NCBI GenBank assembly: GCA_026416955.1
Contig: JAOAEE010000009.1
Location: forward strand, 1-46,132
Reading direction: 5' to 3'
Source: Ignavibacteria bacterium
Lineage (GTDB): Bacteria; Bacteroidota; Ignavibacteria; Kapaibacteriales; UBA2268
DNA: 46,132 nucleotides
The first letter of the stretch is position 1. Each line of letters begins with the position of its first letter. Below the pieces are notes generated by a model, which made no database searches, was not told the DNA's origin, and worked only from the letters and a program-made list of their open reading frames with translations. Positions 1-7,853 of the stretch are shown piece after piece. The position numbers and the translations under genes are program-made.

Positions 1-2027
1 AATACTCTATTGGCTGTGTTGTTATATAACCCACCAGTGAGTCCAGCCCCAGTTTGAACATTAAATTGTAATGGTCCATTAAATTGACCAGCAGTTACTG
101 TTCCACTGAATGTTCCATTATTTGCACTAATATTGCCACTAGCAGAAATATTTCCAGTTACAGAAATATTCCCAGTAAATGTACCATTCCTACCACTAAA
201 ATCTCGGCCAATGAAATCAACGGCAGTTACATTGCCACCTGCAGTAACACTTCCAGCAAATGACCCACTAGAAGCAGTAATACCTTCAGTAGCTAATATC
301 GCTCGTGTTACTTGTAGTGTATCATCAACGATTAGTCTTGTTCCAGGATTAGAGATTGTACCGCTAATAATTAAGTTCGCCCCTAAAGTAACATTACCAG
401 TTAAAGTTGAAGTTCCACCTACTGAAAGATTTCCAGTAAACGAACCGTGTCGGCCAAAAATATCAATAGCAGTGATATTTCCAGTAAATGTAGCATTGTT
501 AGCATTTAAATTACCTGTAGTAATAATATTTTGGCTACCAAAATTAGGAACAATCTTTGTACCAGCAATTGCTGCATCGGGAGCAACATTGACGTCTCGA
601 ACTCTATTAGCAACCCAGGCTCCCGAACCGGGGGTTCCACTGAACCAAAGGACAGAACCATTACCTTCGGGCAAAAATGCAGCGTCGTCACGAATCTTTA
701 TTCGGTTACGAGTTACACCATCATCATAACCAGTTCCGACAATCGGACCAACTGTTTTAATTGTATCGGGAACCCAACTTGTACCATTGAACCAATATAG
801 TTGGCCAACTCTATTTGGAGCACTTGCCAATGGGATATTTAACCATCTCCTAACGGTTAAATCTTTATAAGAACCAGTAACATCGCCACCAGCATAAGCA
901 ACTCGCCAATCATTAGTAACTTGATTATAAACATAAATTTGACCATCGAGAGTTGGTCTATCAAACAAAGGAATGTTCCAAAATCTTCTTACAGTATTAT
1001 TATTGATTGGTCCTATAACATCACCAGCAAGATTGGATGGAACCCACAACTTATTCGTTGCGTCATAAATGTATGTTTGACCATCGGTTGGAACAGTGGT
1101 ACTAAGCGGAATACCTCGCCAGCCACCAACTAAGGGATTTGGATACGTCCCATAAAGGTCTCCACCAGCAGGGTCACCAACATTAATGAAATAATCTTTT
1201 ACTTCTTGATTTAAATCTACAAGGTATACCTCGCCATCTTTAATTTTATCAGTTGTAACTGCATCCGCAGCAAGTTTTGGATTTGTAACAGCACCATCTG
1301 CAATTTTAGGAGTAGTAACAGCCCCATCTGCAAGTTTTGGTGTGGTAACAGCACCATTGAAAATTCGGTCGGTTTTTACTGCACCTGGAGCAATAAGTGG
1401 GTCTGGATAAGTTCCAGTCAAATCGCCACTTGCAGGTCCACTTGGTGGGAAAGAAACATTTGGCGCCAATTTGTCTTGGGTAATTGAGCCGGGTGGTATA
1501 TTTCTAACAACAGCACTGGGATTTAAAGTTGGATTTGGATATGTTCCTTGTAAATCACCACCTGCTGGCCCCCAAGGAATAGCTTGAACGCCAGGGGCAA
1601 GTTTTTCCTGGGTAATTGCACCGTCAACAACAGTCAAAGCAATTAATGCTGTATCGGAGGTCGTAGAGGTCAAAGATTTCATTGCATAAGGAGTGGAAGT
1701 TAATGGTGTTCTTGGAAAAGCATTACCACCAATTGAAATCTGAAGCCACAATGGCCGGTCGAACTTAATGTTCAATGGATTTTCTTTCCCAAGATATACA
1801 TTCATAAAACCATTGACCACATCGACAAGTTGGTTTTCACTCCAAATTGGAGTTCCACCAAATTCTTGTTCGTAAATTGCGAAGGTTATTGCTGTTTGCC
1901 CATTAAAGGGGCGGTCGTTTTGGTCCTTTAGATTTGCTTGGTAATTAAGTACTCGTGGTACTTGAGAAAAGACCAAAGATGTTGCTAAAACCAGAACAAG
2001 AACGAGTGAAAAGAAAAACCTTTTCAT
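1..2027 (-). CDS. Secreted fibre-like repeat protein, 3' end beyond window
   Basis: An open frame of 675 codons runs from ATG at 2027 off the left edge with no stop, so the C-terminus is missing. Residues 1-22 form a signal peptide ([20 protein letters not shown], then SQ). Residues about 25-120 resemble the N-terminal domain usual in this family ([10 protein letters not shown], ending TPYAMKS). Then come copies of a GDL.GTYPNP module near residues 153, 197 and 285, with degenerate GDV forms near 330 and 379, and five tandem 10-residue units ([10 protein letters not shown] type) at about 216-266. From residue 490 on it is Gly/Asn/Thr-rich with NATFTGN / GSFTGN repeats, typical of trimeric beta-fibres such as phage tail fibres. 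The signal peptide and lack of phage genes argue for a cell-surface fibre or adhesin. A terminal S74 chaperone or T9SS domain may lie outside the window. Function is inferred. Confidence 0.82.
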   Translation of the reverse strand, partial: MKRFFFSLVLVLVLATSLVFSQVPRVLNYQANLKDQNDRPFNGQTAITFAIYEQEFGGTPIWSENQLVDVVNGFMNVYLGKENPLNIKFDRPLWLQISIGGNAFPRTPLTSTPYAMKSLTSTTSDTALIALTVVDGAITQEKLAPGVQAIPWGPAGGDLQGTYPNPTLNPSAVVRNIPPGSITQDKLAPNVSFPPSGPASGDLTGTYPDPLIAPGAVKTDRIFNGAVTTPKLADGAVTTPKIADGAVTNPKLAADAVTTDKIKDGEVYLVDLNQEVKDYFINVGDPAGGDLYGTYPNPLVGGWRGIPLSTTVPTDGQTYIYDATNKLWVPSNLAGDVIGPINNNTVRRFWNIPLFDRPTLDGQIYVYNQVTNDWRVAYAGGDVTGSYKDLTVRRWLNIPLASAPNRVGQLYWFNGTSWVPDTIKTVGPIVGTGYDDGVTRNRIKIRDDAAFLPEGNGSVLWFSGTPGSGAWVANRVRDVNVAPDAAIAGTKIVPNFGSQNIITTGNLNANNATFTGNITAIDIFGRHGSFTGNLSVGGTSTLTGNVTLGANLIISGTISNPGTRLIVDDTLQVTRAILATEGITASSGSFAGSVTAGGNVTAVDFIGRDFSGRNGTFTGNISVTGNISASGNISANNGTFSGTVTAGQFNGPLQFNVQTGAGLTGGLYNNTANRV
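858..1571 (-). repeat. Dispersed GDL.GTYPNP surface-protein module copies
   Basis: Well-conserved copies lie at about 1531-1571, 1399-1441 and 1132-1176. Degenerate copies lie at about 1000-1040 and 858-900, where the motif is followed by RRFWNIPLF and RRWLNIPLA. Each reads GGDLxGTYPNP or a variant on the minus strand. The module recurs in surface and tail-fibre-like proteins of the FCB group; its role is structural as far as is known. Confidence 0.75.
1231..1380 (-). repeat. Five tandem 30-bp coding repeats (10-residue units)
   Basis: Five consecutive 30-bp units occupy 1231-1260, 1261-1290, 1291-1320, 1321-1350 and 1351-1380. The three central units are closest to one another (GCACCATCTGCAATTTTAGG type on the plus strand). 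They encode 10-residue units of the form [10 protein letters not shown] on the minus strand inside the fibre-like gene. Repeats of this kind can change copy number by slippage. Confidence 0.85.
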
Positions 2028-2054
2028 TTTAAAACCCTTTTTTAGTTAAACATA

Positions 2055-2062
2055 CAAATATA
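2055..2062 (-). promoter_or_regulatory. Candidate Bacteroidota-type -7 element for the fibre-like gene
   Basis: On the minus strand this reads TATATTTG, matching TAnnTTTG, 27 nt before the ATG at 2027. It lies in the 73-nt gap behind the T9SS-sorted gene, so the fibre-like gene may have its own promoter. A TTG lies 23 nt upstream (2086-2088), slightly far for the usual -33 element, so support is moderate. Confidence 0.4.
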
Positions 2063-2100
2063 TAATTATAATGATAAACCATTTTCAATTTAGGACTTTA

Positions 2101-2676
2101 CTATTTAACGATAACAAGAATATTTCGATAAGTTTGAGTTTTAGACTCGTTAAATCCAGCAACTTGGCCAGATGTAACAGTCAACTCATAGAAGTAATTT
2201 CCGCTTGGGACATCAATTTGACTATCATTTTTCAAGTCCCAAACAACTTCTTGTTTGCCAGCAGGTTGGAAACCATCAACAAGTACTTTTACAAGGTTCC
2301 CTACCATATCATAGATTTTCAGTGTTACAAGTGAGTTTTCGTCGAGGGTATATCTAAATGTGGTAGAAGTAGAGGCGGGGTTAGGAAAGTTTGAAATTTG
2401 TTGGTTCAATGAAATAGGTTCTGTTACATCTGTGGGGGATTCGGTGGGTACCCAGAAACCTTGATAAAGGATTTTGTCTGCTTTTGAAATTCGGTCAATT
2501 GCAACTTGACCAAAAATTCCTGAAAGTCGAAGATTCGACAAATTTTTAAGTTCGAGCATTCCACCAGAGCCTACCACAGAACGCTCAATCTTAAAACCCG
2601 GAGCAGAAAGAAGGTTTGAAAACTGGATAAACGAAATAAGTAGCAATAATGCGAGTATCTTAAAAAAACTTCTCAT
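2101..2676 (-). CDS. Small secreted protein with T9SS C-terminal sorting domain
   Basis: 191 aa. Residues 1-24 form a signal peptide (MRSFFKILALLLLISFI...). Residues about 35-78 carry a short module with GSGG, LRLSGIFGQ and YQGFW, which recurs in secreted proteins of Ignavibacteria-like bacteria as SGGG...L.G.IGQ...GFW. Residues about 95-191 are a type A sorting domain: NFPNPASTSTTFRY, then LKIYDMVGNLV, a Gly/Lys-rich turn, VWDLKN, and SGNYFYELT. Such domains direct export by the T9SS and attachment to or release from the surface. Nothing else fills the protein, so it is little more than a targeting unit with a small module. It lies 73 nt upstream of the fibre-like gene on the same strand and may be co-expressed with it. 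A TATGTTTG box (minus strand, 2749-2756) is a possible -7 element. Molecular function unknown. Confidence 0.85.
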   Translation of the reverse strand: MRSFFKILALLLLISFIQFSNLLSAPGFKIERSVVGSGGMLELKNLSNLRLSGIFGQVAIDRISKADKILYQGFWVPTESPTDVTEPISLNQQISNFPNPASTSTTFRYTLDENSLVTLKIYDMVGNLVKVLVDGFQPAGKQEVVWDLKNDSQIDVPSGNYFYELTVTSGQVAGFNESKTQTYRNILVIVK

Positions 2677-2936
2677 AAAATCACCTTATATAGTAAAATT
2701 AACATACTAATTTCAAAATATACAAAAAGAAAAATACAATTATTGTGCCAAACATAAAATTGAATTTGTTTTACCCATTATTAATTCATAAAAAAACTAA
2801 AATAATGAAATTTAACTAAAAAACAATATGAACAAGTGAAAAAAAACAATCACAAAAAACCTTTCTAAAAATATCATTAAATGTATCAAAAATTTTTACC
2901 CCCAAAATTGAATAATGCAAAAATAACATTTTTAAA

Positions 2937-2944
2937 TAAATTTG
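2937..2944 (+). promoter_or_regulatory. Candidate -7 element (TAAATTTG) deciding the rsmB start
   Basis: TAAATTTG matches TAnnTTTG and ends 23 nt before the ATG at 2968, the same spacing as at the TPR-gene and MCE promoters. It lies downstream of the in-frame ATG at 2881, so if it is real the protein starts at 2968. No good -33 TTG sits at the expected distance (nearest 2908-2910, 26 nt away). Confidence 0.45.
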
Positions 2945-2967
2945 CAAATAGTTTTACAAAAAAATTT

Positions 2968-4377
2968 ATGAAGTTCGAAACAATAATCGAGCATTGCGTT
3001 GAAATTACAAAAGTTATTTTAAAATCTGCATCTCCTCCAGATGCAATAATGAACGAGTATTTTCGCAAAAAAAAGTACATTGGAAGTAAAGAAAGAAAAA
3101 TTATTTCCGAAGTTGTTTTTATTAACTTGCGTTTCTTGGGGTTTACAAATTTTATTGTAAAAACTTTTAATAAAACTTCTACCACAGACCAACCTCACAA
3201 GGAAAAAATAAAAATTTTGATCTCTTTATTAATAAATATTTTGTTGTATCCCAGAAACTTAAATTCGCTATCAGAAAGTATCGAAAGACTGTATAACTTA
3301 ACCAATGGCACAGAATACCTTCAAAATTATATTATCGACTTTTTGAAACTAAACTTTAATTTTGATGAAACTAAAAATCTAATTCTTGAATTAGACTACA
3401 CTTGCAAGAATATTCCGAACCCTCAAGAACAAACTCAATTACTTTCTGCAAGATACTCAATCCCAGAATTTATTTTATCATCTTGGTTCCGATACACACC
3501 ATACTTAAAAGCCAATCCAATCAAAATTGCCGATAGTCTGCTCTATCCTTCTAATTTTACAATTAGAATTAACAATAAATCATACTTAAGAGAGGAAATT
3601 TGGTCTAAATTTAATAAAGAAGGTTATGATTGTTATCTTACTAAATTTTCACCTTTTGGATTAACTTTTACTGAAAGAGTAAAAATTTTAGAGCATCCGT
3701 ATTATCGACAAGGAATAATCGAAATTCAAGATGAAGGTAGCCAATTAATTTGTATCGCTTGCAATCCCGAAAAAAATAGTAAGATATTAGATGCTTGTGC
3801 GGGTGCTGGAGGGAAAACACTTTTCTTTGCTTTTCTTCAAGAAGATACTGGAGAAATTGTTGCAAACGACATTAACTTACTCAAACTTAAAGAATTGCAA
3901 AAAAGAGCTATACGCTCCGGATTTTCATCTATCAAGACAAATCTTTTACAACCAGGTAAAAAAAAGAAAAATATCTTGAAAGAGAACTACTTCGATATTG
4001 TATTAGTCGATGCACCTTGCTCTGGGATAGGTACTTCCAAACGTAATCCGATGCATAAATGGTGGCTAAACCCAAACAAGTTATTTAGGCTATCCAAAAA
4101 ACAATTGGAACTTTTATCCTTTTATTCACGCTTTCTCAAACGAGGTGGTTATCTTTTTTACTCCACTTGTTCATTGATGCCAGAAGAAAACCAAATCGTT
4201 GCAGAAGAATTTCTGTCCAGTAATCCGCATTTTTCTCCTTCGTCAATTTCCAATGGTTTTCGTTCATTTTCAATAGAAATACCGACGCTGGATGTTGTAC
4301 CTAACCAATTAACATTATTTCCACATATTCACGGAACCGATGGATTTTTCATTGCAAAATTTATTAAAGCGACCTAA
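2968..4377 (+). CDS. rsmB: 16S rRNA m5C methyltransferase, RsmB/NOL1-NOP2-Sun family
   Basis: 469 aa from the chosen ATG; an in-frame ATG at 2881 would add 29 Lys/Phe/Asn-rich residues without homologous character. The protein should methylate C5 of a cytosine in 16S rRNA (C967 in E. coli) using S-adenosylmethionine. The N-terminal ~160 residues are a NusB-like helical RNA-binding domain. The C-terminal half is a Rossmann methyltransferase: SAM loop ILDACAGAGGKT (about residue 273), motif IV DAPCSGIGTSKRNP (about 347) with the helper Cys, and motif VI STCSLMPEEN (about 398) with the catalytic Cys. Length suits the family, and both cysteines are present. Close relatives such as RsmF share these motifs, but the NusB-like half favours RsmB. 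It is followed 75 nt later by the MNT/HEPN pair. Confidence 0.88.
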   Translation: MKFETIIEHCVEITKVILKSASPPDAIMNEYFRKKKYIGSKERKIISEVVFINLRFLGFTNFIVKTFNKTSTTDQPHKEKIKILISLLINILLYPRNLNSLSESIERLYNLTNGTEYLQNYIIDFLKLNFNFDETKNLILELDYTCKNIPNPQEQTQLLSARYSIPEFILSSWFRYTPYLKANPIKIADSLLYPSNFTIRINNKSYLREEIWSKFNKEGYDCYLTKFSPFGLTFTERVKILEHPYYRQGIIEIQDEGSQLICIACNPEKNSKILDACAGAGGKTLFFAFLQEDTGEIVANDINLLKLKELQKRAIRSGFSSIKTNLLQPGKKKKNILKENYFDIVLVDAPCSGIGTSKRNPMHKWWLNPNKLFRLSKKQLELLSFYSRFLKRGGYLFYSTCSLMPEENQIVAEEFLSSNPHFSPSSISNGFRSFSIEIPTLDVVPNQLTLFPHIHGTDGFFIAKFIKAT

Positions 4378-4440
4378 TATGTCAAGAAAATTACACAATC
4401 CAGTAAAAAAAATTGACACTAATCACGTAATTTTTTTCCA

Positions 4441-4448
4441 TAAATTTG
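4441..4448 (+). promoter_or_regulatory. TAAATTTG box directly before the antitoxin start
   Basis: TAAATTTG matches TAnnTTTG and ends only 4 nt before the ATG at 4453. The frame is closed by a TGA at 4447-4449, so no earlier start exists. If the box is used, transcription would begin at or next to the ATG and give a leaderless mRNA. TTGACA at 4413-4418 is 25 nt upstream, longer than usual. Tentative. Confidence 0.3.
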
Positions 4449-4452
4449 ACTT

Positions 4453-4758
4453 ATGCAATTAACAAAGAAAGAAAAAAGAGTAATAATTGATACTATAAGT
4501 AAAAAGATTGATGGGAAAGTAAAAATTTTTCTTTATGGCTCAAGAACAAGGAATATTAAAAACATTGACAGCGATATTGATATACTAATTCTTACTAATA
4601 AACCAATCCCCAATCAACTTATCCGAGAAATAAAAATAGAAATTTCCGATGCTCTTGGAGGAACAAAAATAGATATTGTTAATTCCAGATTCGATAACAA
4701 GACGGCTTTTGTCCAACTCATAGAAGAAACAGCTATTTTACTATGGGAAAGAACATAG
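4453..4758 (+). CDS. mntA: MntA-type minimal nucleotidyltransferase (type VII antitoxin)
   Basis: 101 aa, a minimal nucleotidyltransferase of the DNA polymerase beta fold. It has the MntA signature GSX10DXD exactly: Gly29-Ser30 (YGSRTRN), ten residues, then Asp41-x-Asp43 (SDIDILI). A third acidic residue is Asp74 in GTKIDIV. In characterised HepT/MntA systems this enzyme transfers AMP groups from ATP onto a Tyr of the HEPN toxin and silences it. Here the partner HEPN gene overlaps its 3' end by 16 nt, so the two are translationally coupled, antitoxin first. Length and all three metal-binding acids fit an active enzyme. Its target is inferred from the partner's Tyr. Base composition matches the neighbours, so nothing marks it as a recent arrival. 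Confidence 0.88.
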   Translation: MQLTKKEKRVIIDTISKKIDGKVKIFLYGSRTRNIKNIDSDIDILILTNKPIPNQLIREIKIEISDALGGTKIDIVNSRFDNKTAFVQLIEETAILLWERT

Positions 4759-5213
4759 AAAATAAGAAGTATAAGGAATTTGCAAAAGAAATAGTGGAAA
4801 TACTCTCCCGGTCGTTGGCAAGACTTGAATATTCATTCGAAAAAGTTTCAAAATTTTTACTAAACAAAGCAAACTTTAGTGAAGAGGAGTTAGAAACCAT
4901 TGAATCCTTTTGCTCACGTTTTGCTAGAGCAAATGATATCCTTTTGCAAAAAGCATTTAGATTCTTGGACATTTACGAATATAAAGGTTACGATTTTGAT
5001 GTTCAAAAAAGAATATCAAATGCAAGAAAAAGGGGGTTAATCCAAAATGAAATGGAATTTAAGTACATTCGAGAACTTAGGAATGAAATTGCTCACAATT
5101 ACGCAACCGATTATTACATAGAATTATTCAAGGAAGTCTTCAAATACACACCTAAATTGGTCGAAATCTCCAAAAGAACAATTCAATACTTGCAGTCCAA
5201 TATCAATAACTAA
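4743..5213 (+). CDS. hepT: HepT-type HEPN RNase toxin (type VII toxin-antitoxin)
   Basis: 156 aa, all-helical HEPN domain. The catalytic and regulatory signature RX4HXY is present: Arg113-NEIA-His118-Asn-Tyr120. In studied HepT toxins Arg and His form the RNase site of the dimer and the Tyr is the residue AMPylated by MntA. An upstream helix has FARANDILLQ (about 60-69), typical of this HEPN group. ATG 4743 overlaps the antitoxin gene by 16 nt. The gene ends only 7 nt from the convergent end of mreD, so the module sits against the tail of the mreBCD operon. HEPN toxins cleave RNA (mRNA or tRNA) and can act in phage defence or stress; the target here is not visible. It is somewhat longer than the best-studied HepT proteins (about 130-140 aa). 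Confidence 0.87.
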   Translation: MGKNIENKKYKEFAKEIVEILSRSLARLEYSFEKVSKFLLNKANFSEEELETIESFCSRFARANDILLQKAFRFLDIYEYKGYDFDVQKRISNARKRGLIQNEMEFKYIRELRNEIAHNYATDYYIELFKEVFKYTPKLVEISKRTIQYLQSNINN

Positions 5214-5220
5214 ATAATAA

Positions 5221-5742
5221 TCACCAAAATTTTCTTATCCTAAAAAAGAAGGCTAAAAGAGAAAATGCAAATGTATAGGCAGTACAACCAATTAAATACT
5301 TAAAATACATCGACCACAAACTTGCTTCGGTAAGGTTCATCATTAATAAATAATATATGGCGTTATGGAAAAAAATAGCGAAAAAAATTATTATAAATAT
5401 TTTATTATTTTTTATAATATTCCAAAATTCATTTTCCTTAAAGAAAAAACCAGTAAAGTATGCTACAAGAGTTTTTGTTAAAGCATTAATACCCAAAACA
5501 TTCATAGATAAATAATCGTAAAGTAAACCAATGAAGAAAGCAGAAGTCAATCCTACAATTTTACCATCATAGAGTGTGATCCAAATAACTAAAAGTATCA
5601 CTAAATCTGGGGTAATGCCATCTATCGAAATTAAAAAAGAAAATGACAGCTGAAGCACACAAATTAATAAAGTTACAATTGCATAGTATATTATTTTTAA
5701 ATAAACGTTTTTCCTTGTGGATGAACTACTTTCTACTTTCAT
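5221..5742 (-). CDS. mreD: Rod shape-determining protein MreD
   Basis: 173 aa, very hydrophobic, with about five or six membrane helices (first at about 13-37, last at about 145-167). MreD is an inner-membrane partner of MreC in the elongation complex that guides lateral wall synthesis. Sequence conservation in MreD is low; the call rests on size, topology, the family-like SIDGITPDLVILLVIW segment at about 38-53, and position directly after mreC with a 4-bp ATGA overlap. The gene order mreB-mreC-mreD is classical. The usual followers, penicillin-binding protein 2 (mrdA) and rodA (mrdB), do not follow; the next gene is the convergent HEPN toxin. Confidence 0.85.
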   Translation of the reverse strand: MKVESSSSTRKNVYLKIIYYAIVTLLICVLQLSFSFLISIDGITPDLVILLVIWITLYDGKIVGLTSAFFIGLLYDYLSMNVLGINALTKTLVAYFTGFFFKENEFWNIIKNNKIFIIIFFAIFFHNAIYYLLMMNLTEASLWSMYFKYLIGCTAYTFAFSLLAFFFRIRKFW

Positions 5743-6677
5743 TTAGTTATTTGTCTTTTTTCAATAGAATCTTGTTTTTGCTTTTGTTTTATCATTTCCT
5801 TTGGTTGCAATTTTTGGTTTTTATCGGGGGGAAGATTAATAGTTTTTAATCTCTCTTCGTAATCCTTAATCAACTTCACAATTTCTTCGTCAACAACTTG
5901 TTTAATTACAAATACTTCTTCTAAAAAGGAAAAATTCACAAAAGGCTTCACTACGATTGATGTGAACAACTCGCCTTCTTCCTCGCTTTTAGAAACGACG
6001 GTACCTATTGGAACATAAGGAATAAACTTCAAACTATATTTCGAAGTAACAATAGTATCTCCAATCTTTACATCAAAAAACTTTGCAACATCCCGAAATA
6101 GTAAACGCTTAGAACCATCCCAATTAATAATTCCAAGAACGCCACTTCTTAAATTCATTGCTGGAACCTTCAAGTTTACACTAATAATAGGCTCAACCAA
6201 AGAATAATTGTTCCCACTTAAAACTACAATTCCGACGAGTCCAGCATCGTTTCTTACTGTCATATTTTTATCAATACCATAATTTTTACCTTTATCGATA
6301 AGATAATAGTTTCTCATATCAATTGTAACAGTCCCAACAACTTGGGCAACTTCAACTGAGTATTCCATTCTTTGTTTCAATCCAAGCAGATTTCTTAAAG
6401 TCTGATTTTCAATTTCTGCGATTCTAGCATTCATCACTTTTTGTGAAAGGTTGAAATTTAACTCGCGAAGAGCAGAATTTTCGCTCTTTAAAGCGGAAAC
6501 ATTTGGTATGAAGAAGACTTTCTTTTGGAACCATCCCAACGATGCTACTACTATAGTTCTAAATCCTCCTATTTTATTAATATCACCTAATAAAATTAAA
6601 GATAAAGCAATAAAGAGTAAACCTAAAAAGACAAAATGCTCTTTATTTTTAAGAATGAAGTCAATAAACTTTTGCAT
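5739..6677 (-). CDS. mreC: Rod shape-determining protein MreC
   Basis: 312 aa. One N-terminal membrane anchor (about residues 13-33), a coiled coil (about 60-105, ENSALRELNFNLSQKV region), then the periplasmic double beta-barrel with the family motifs AQVVG (about 112), IDKGKNYGI (about 130), GLVGIV (about 147) and GDTIVTS (about 210). MreC links cytoplasmic MreB filaments to periplasmic wall synthases. The C-terminal ~40 residues are Lys/Gln-rich and look disordered. It starts 13 nt after mreB and overlaps mreD by 4 bp, so it belongs to one transcription unit. Confidence 0.94.
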   Translation of the reverse strand: MQKFIDFILKNKEHFVFLGLLFIALSLILLGDINKIGGFRTIVVASLGWFQKKVFFIPNVSALKSENSALRELNFNLSQKVMNARIAEIENQTLRNLLGLKQRMEYSVEVAQVVGTVTIDMRNYYLIDKGKNYGIDKNMTVRNDAGLVGIVVLSGNNYSLVEPIISVNLKVPAMNLRSGVLGIINWDGSKRLLFRDVAKFFDVKIGDTIVTSKYSLKFIPYVPIGTVVSKSEEEGELFTSIVVKPFVNFSFLEEVFVIKQVVDEEIVKLIKDYEERLKTINLPPDKNQKLQPKEMIKQKQKQDSIEKRQITK

Positions 6678-6690
6678 AGGTAATTAAAAA

Positions 6691-7713
6691 TTAATATCTT
6701 ACCCCACGAATAAGTACTGCGGAATATTCGTTGATATTTTCTAATACCTTGCCAGCACCAAGTACAACCGATTTAAGAGGGTCGTCGGAAATATGCACTG
6801 GTAAACTAGTATGTTCAGAAATAAGTTTATCCATACCTTTCAAAAGGGCACCTCCACCATTTAGGATAATACCATTGTTATAAATATCGGCAGCCAGTTC
6901 TGGTGGAGTTCTTTCCAAAAGCCTCAAGACCGCATCTACAATTTCTTTCAAAGTTGGAGCCAAGGCTTTTCTTACTTCCTCGGATGTAGAGATGATTGAT
7001 TTCGGTAACCCATTAACCAAATTCCTTCCAGTTACCTCAAATTCTGCTTCCTCGTCTAATGGATAGGCAGAACCAATTTCGATTTTAATATTTTCTGCTG
7101 TTGTATCACCAATTATTACATTATGCTCTTTTTTGAAGTAATTCTTTATTGCTTCTGTCATCTCATCGCCAGCAATTTTAATAGATTCGGAGACAACGAT
7201 ACCTCCGAGAGAAATAACAGCAATTTCAGTAGTTCCCCCACCAATGTCTACTACTAAATTCCCTTTTGGCTCGAAAACATCTATTCCAGCACCAATCGCC
7301 CCAGCCATTGGCTCGCTAATTAGGTAAACCTCCTTAGCACCAGCGTGTTCGCAACTGTCGCGCACAGCTCTTTTTTCAACCTCGGTAATTCCTTGAGGGA
7401 CACAAACAACAACTTTTCGAACATATCGCCAAGCAGGTGTTACTGTTTTAATAAGCAATCTCAACATACTTTCAGTGATTTCAAAATCTGCAATGGCTCC
7501 ATCCTGCATCGGTCGAATTATTTGAATATCTCGTGGTGTTCGACCCAGCATTTCTTTGGCTTTTCTTCCAACTGCAATGATATTCTTTGAAACTCTGTGA
7601 AAGGCAACTATCGAAGGTTCATTTAAAACTATCTTGTTTTCCCCAGCAATGTAAATTAAAGTATTTGCAGTTCCAAGGTCAATTGCTAAATCTGCACTAA
7701 GAAATCCAATCAT
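6691..7713 (-). CDS. mreB: Actin-like cell-shape protein MreB
   Basis: 340 aa, full length. Actin-fold nucleotide motifs are in place: phosphate-1 DLAIDLGTANTLIY (about 8-21), phosphate-2 VVDIGGGTTEIAV (about 153-165), and adenosine IILNGGGALLKGM (about 282-294). MreB polymerises on ATP under the inner membrane and positions the elongation machinery, so the cell is probably a rod or filament. The N-terminal MIGFLSADLAI matches the usual MreB start. First gene of mreBCD, divergent from the TPR-protein operon across 140 bp, with a TAATTTTG box upstream. Confidence 0.97.
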   Translation of the reverse strand: MIGFLSADLAIDLGTANTLIYIAGENKIVLNEPSIVAFHRVSKNIIAVGRKAKEMLGRTPRDIQIIRPMQDGAIADFEITESMLRLLIKTVTPAWRYVRKVVVCVPQGITEVEKRAVRDSCEHAGAKEVYLISEPMAGAIGAGIDVFEPKGNLVVDIGGGTTEIAVISLGGIVVSESIKIAGDEMTEAIKNYFKKEHNVIIGDTTAENIKIEIGSAYPLDEEAEFEVTGRNLVNGLPKSIISTSEEVRKALAPTLKEIVDAVLRLLERTPPELAADIYNNGIILNGGGALLKGMDKLISEHTSLPVHISDDPLKSVVLGAGKVLENINEYSAVLIRGVRY

Positions 7714-7742
7714 TGCAAACTCTTTTGTTGAGAAATAAAATA

Positions 7743-7750
7743 CAAAATTA
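7743..7750 (-). promoter_or_regulatory. Candidate -7 element of the mreBCD promoter
   Basis: On the minus strand this reads TAATTTTG (TAnnTTTG), 29 nt before the mreB ATG. No clear -33 TTG lies at 19-21 nt; the nearest is only 9 nt upstream. The position is right for a Bacteroidota housekeeping promoter. Confidence 0.4.
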
Positions 7751-7800
7751 GTAGTTTTTCAAGGATAAAATTCTAAATAATTGTAAAATTTCAATATATA

Positions 7801-7831
7801 TTTGGTAAATTATCTTTATTTGTTATTTTTG
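7801..7831 (+). promoter_or_regulatory. Bacteroidota-type promoter of the TPR/DUF6029/Omp28/GT39 operon
   Basis: TTTG at 7801-7804 (-33 element), a 19-nt spacer, and TATTTTTG at 7824-7831 (-7 element TAnnTTTG) match the Bacteroidota consensus. The box ends 22 nt before the ATG at 7854; GGAGAAG in between can serve as ribosome binding site. This is the best housekeeping-type promoter in the window. Confidence 0.65.
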
Positions 7832-7853
7832 AATTGATTTATTTGGAGAAGTT

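Noticed and set aside
133-729. Plus-strand open frame of 198 codons
   Set aside because: It is the antisense of the fibre-like gene, whose frame is open for 675 codons with a signal peptide and repeats. The Pro/Val-rich plus-strand product only mirrors the repeats.
1231-1380. Possible CRISPR-like array of 30-bp repeats
   Set aside because: The units are directly adjacent with no spacers, are in frame, and encode a known 10-residue surface repeat.
1-2027. Prophage tail-fibre gene
   Set aside because: The protein has a classical signal peptide, and no capsid, tail, integrase or lysis gene lies nearby; the neighbour is a T9SS-sorted protein.
4453-5213. Recent horizontal acquisition of the toxin-antitoxin pair
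   Set aside because: AT content and codon style match the neighbours, no repeats or integration scars flank it, and it shares the lack of CATG and GATC, although it is too short for that to be decisive.
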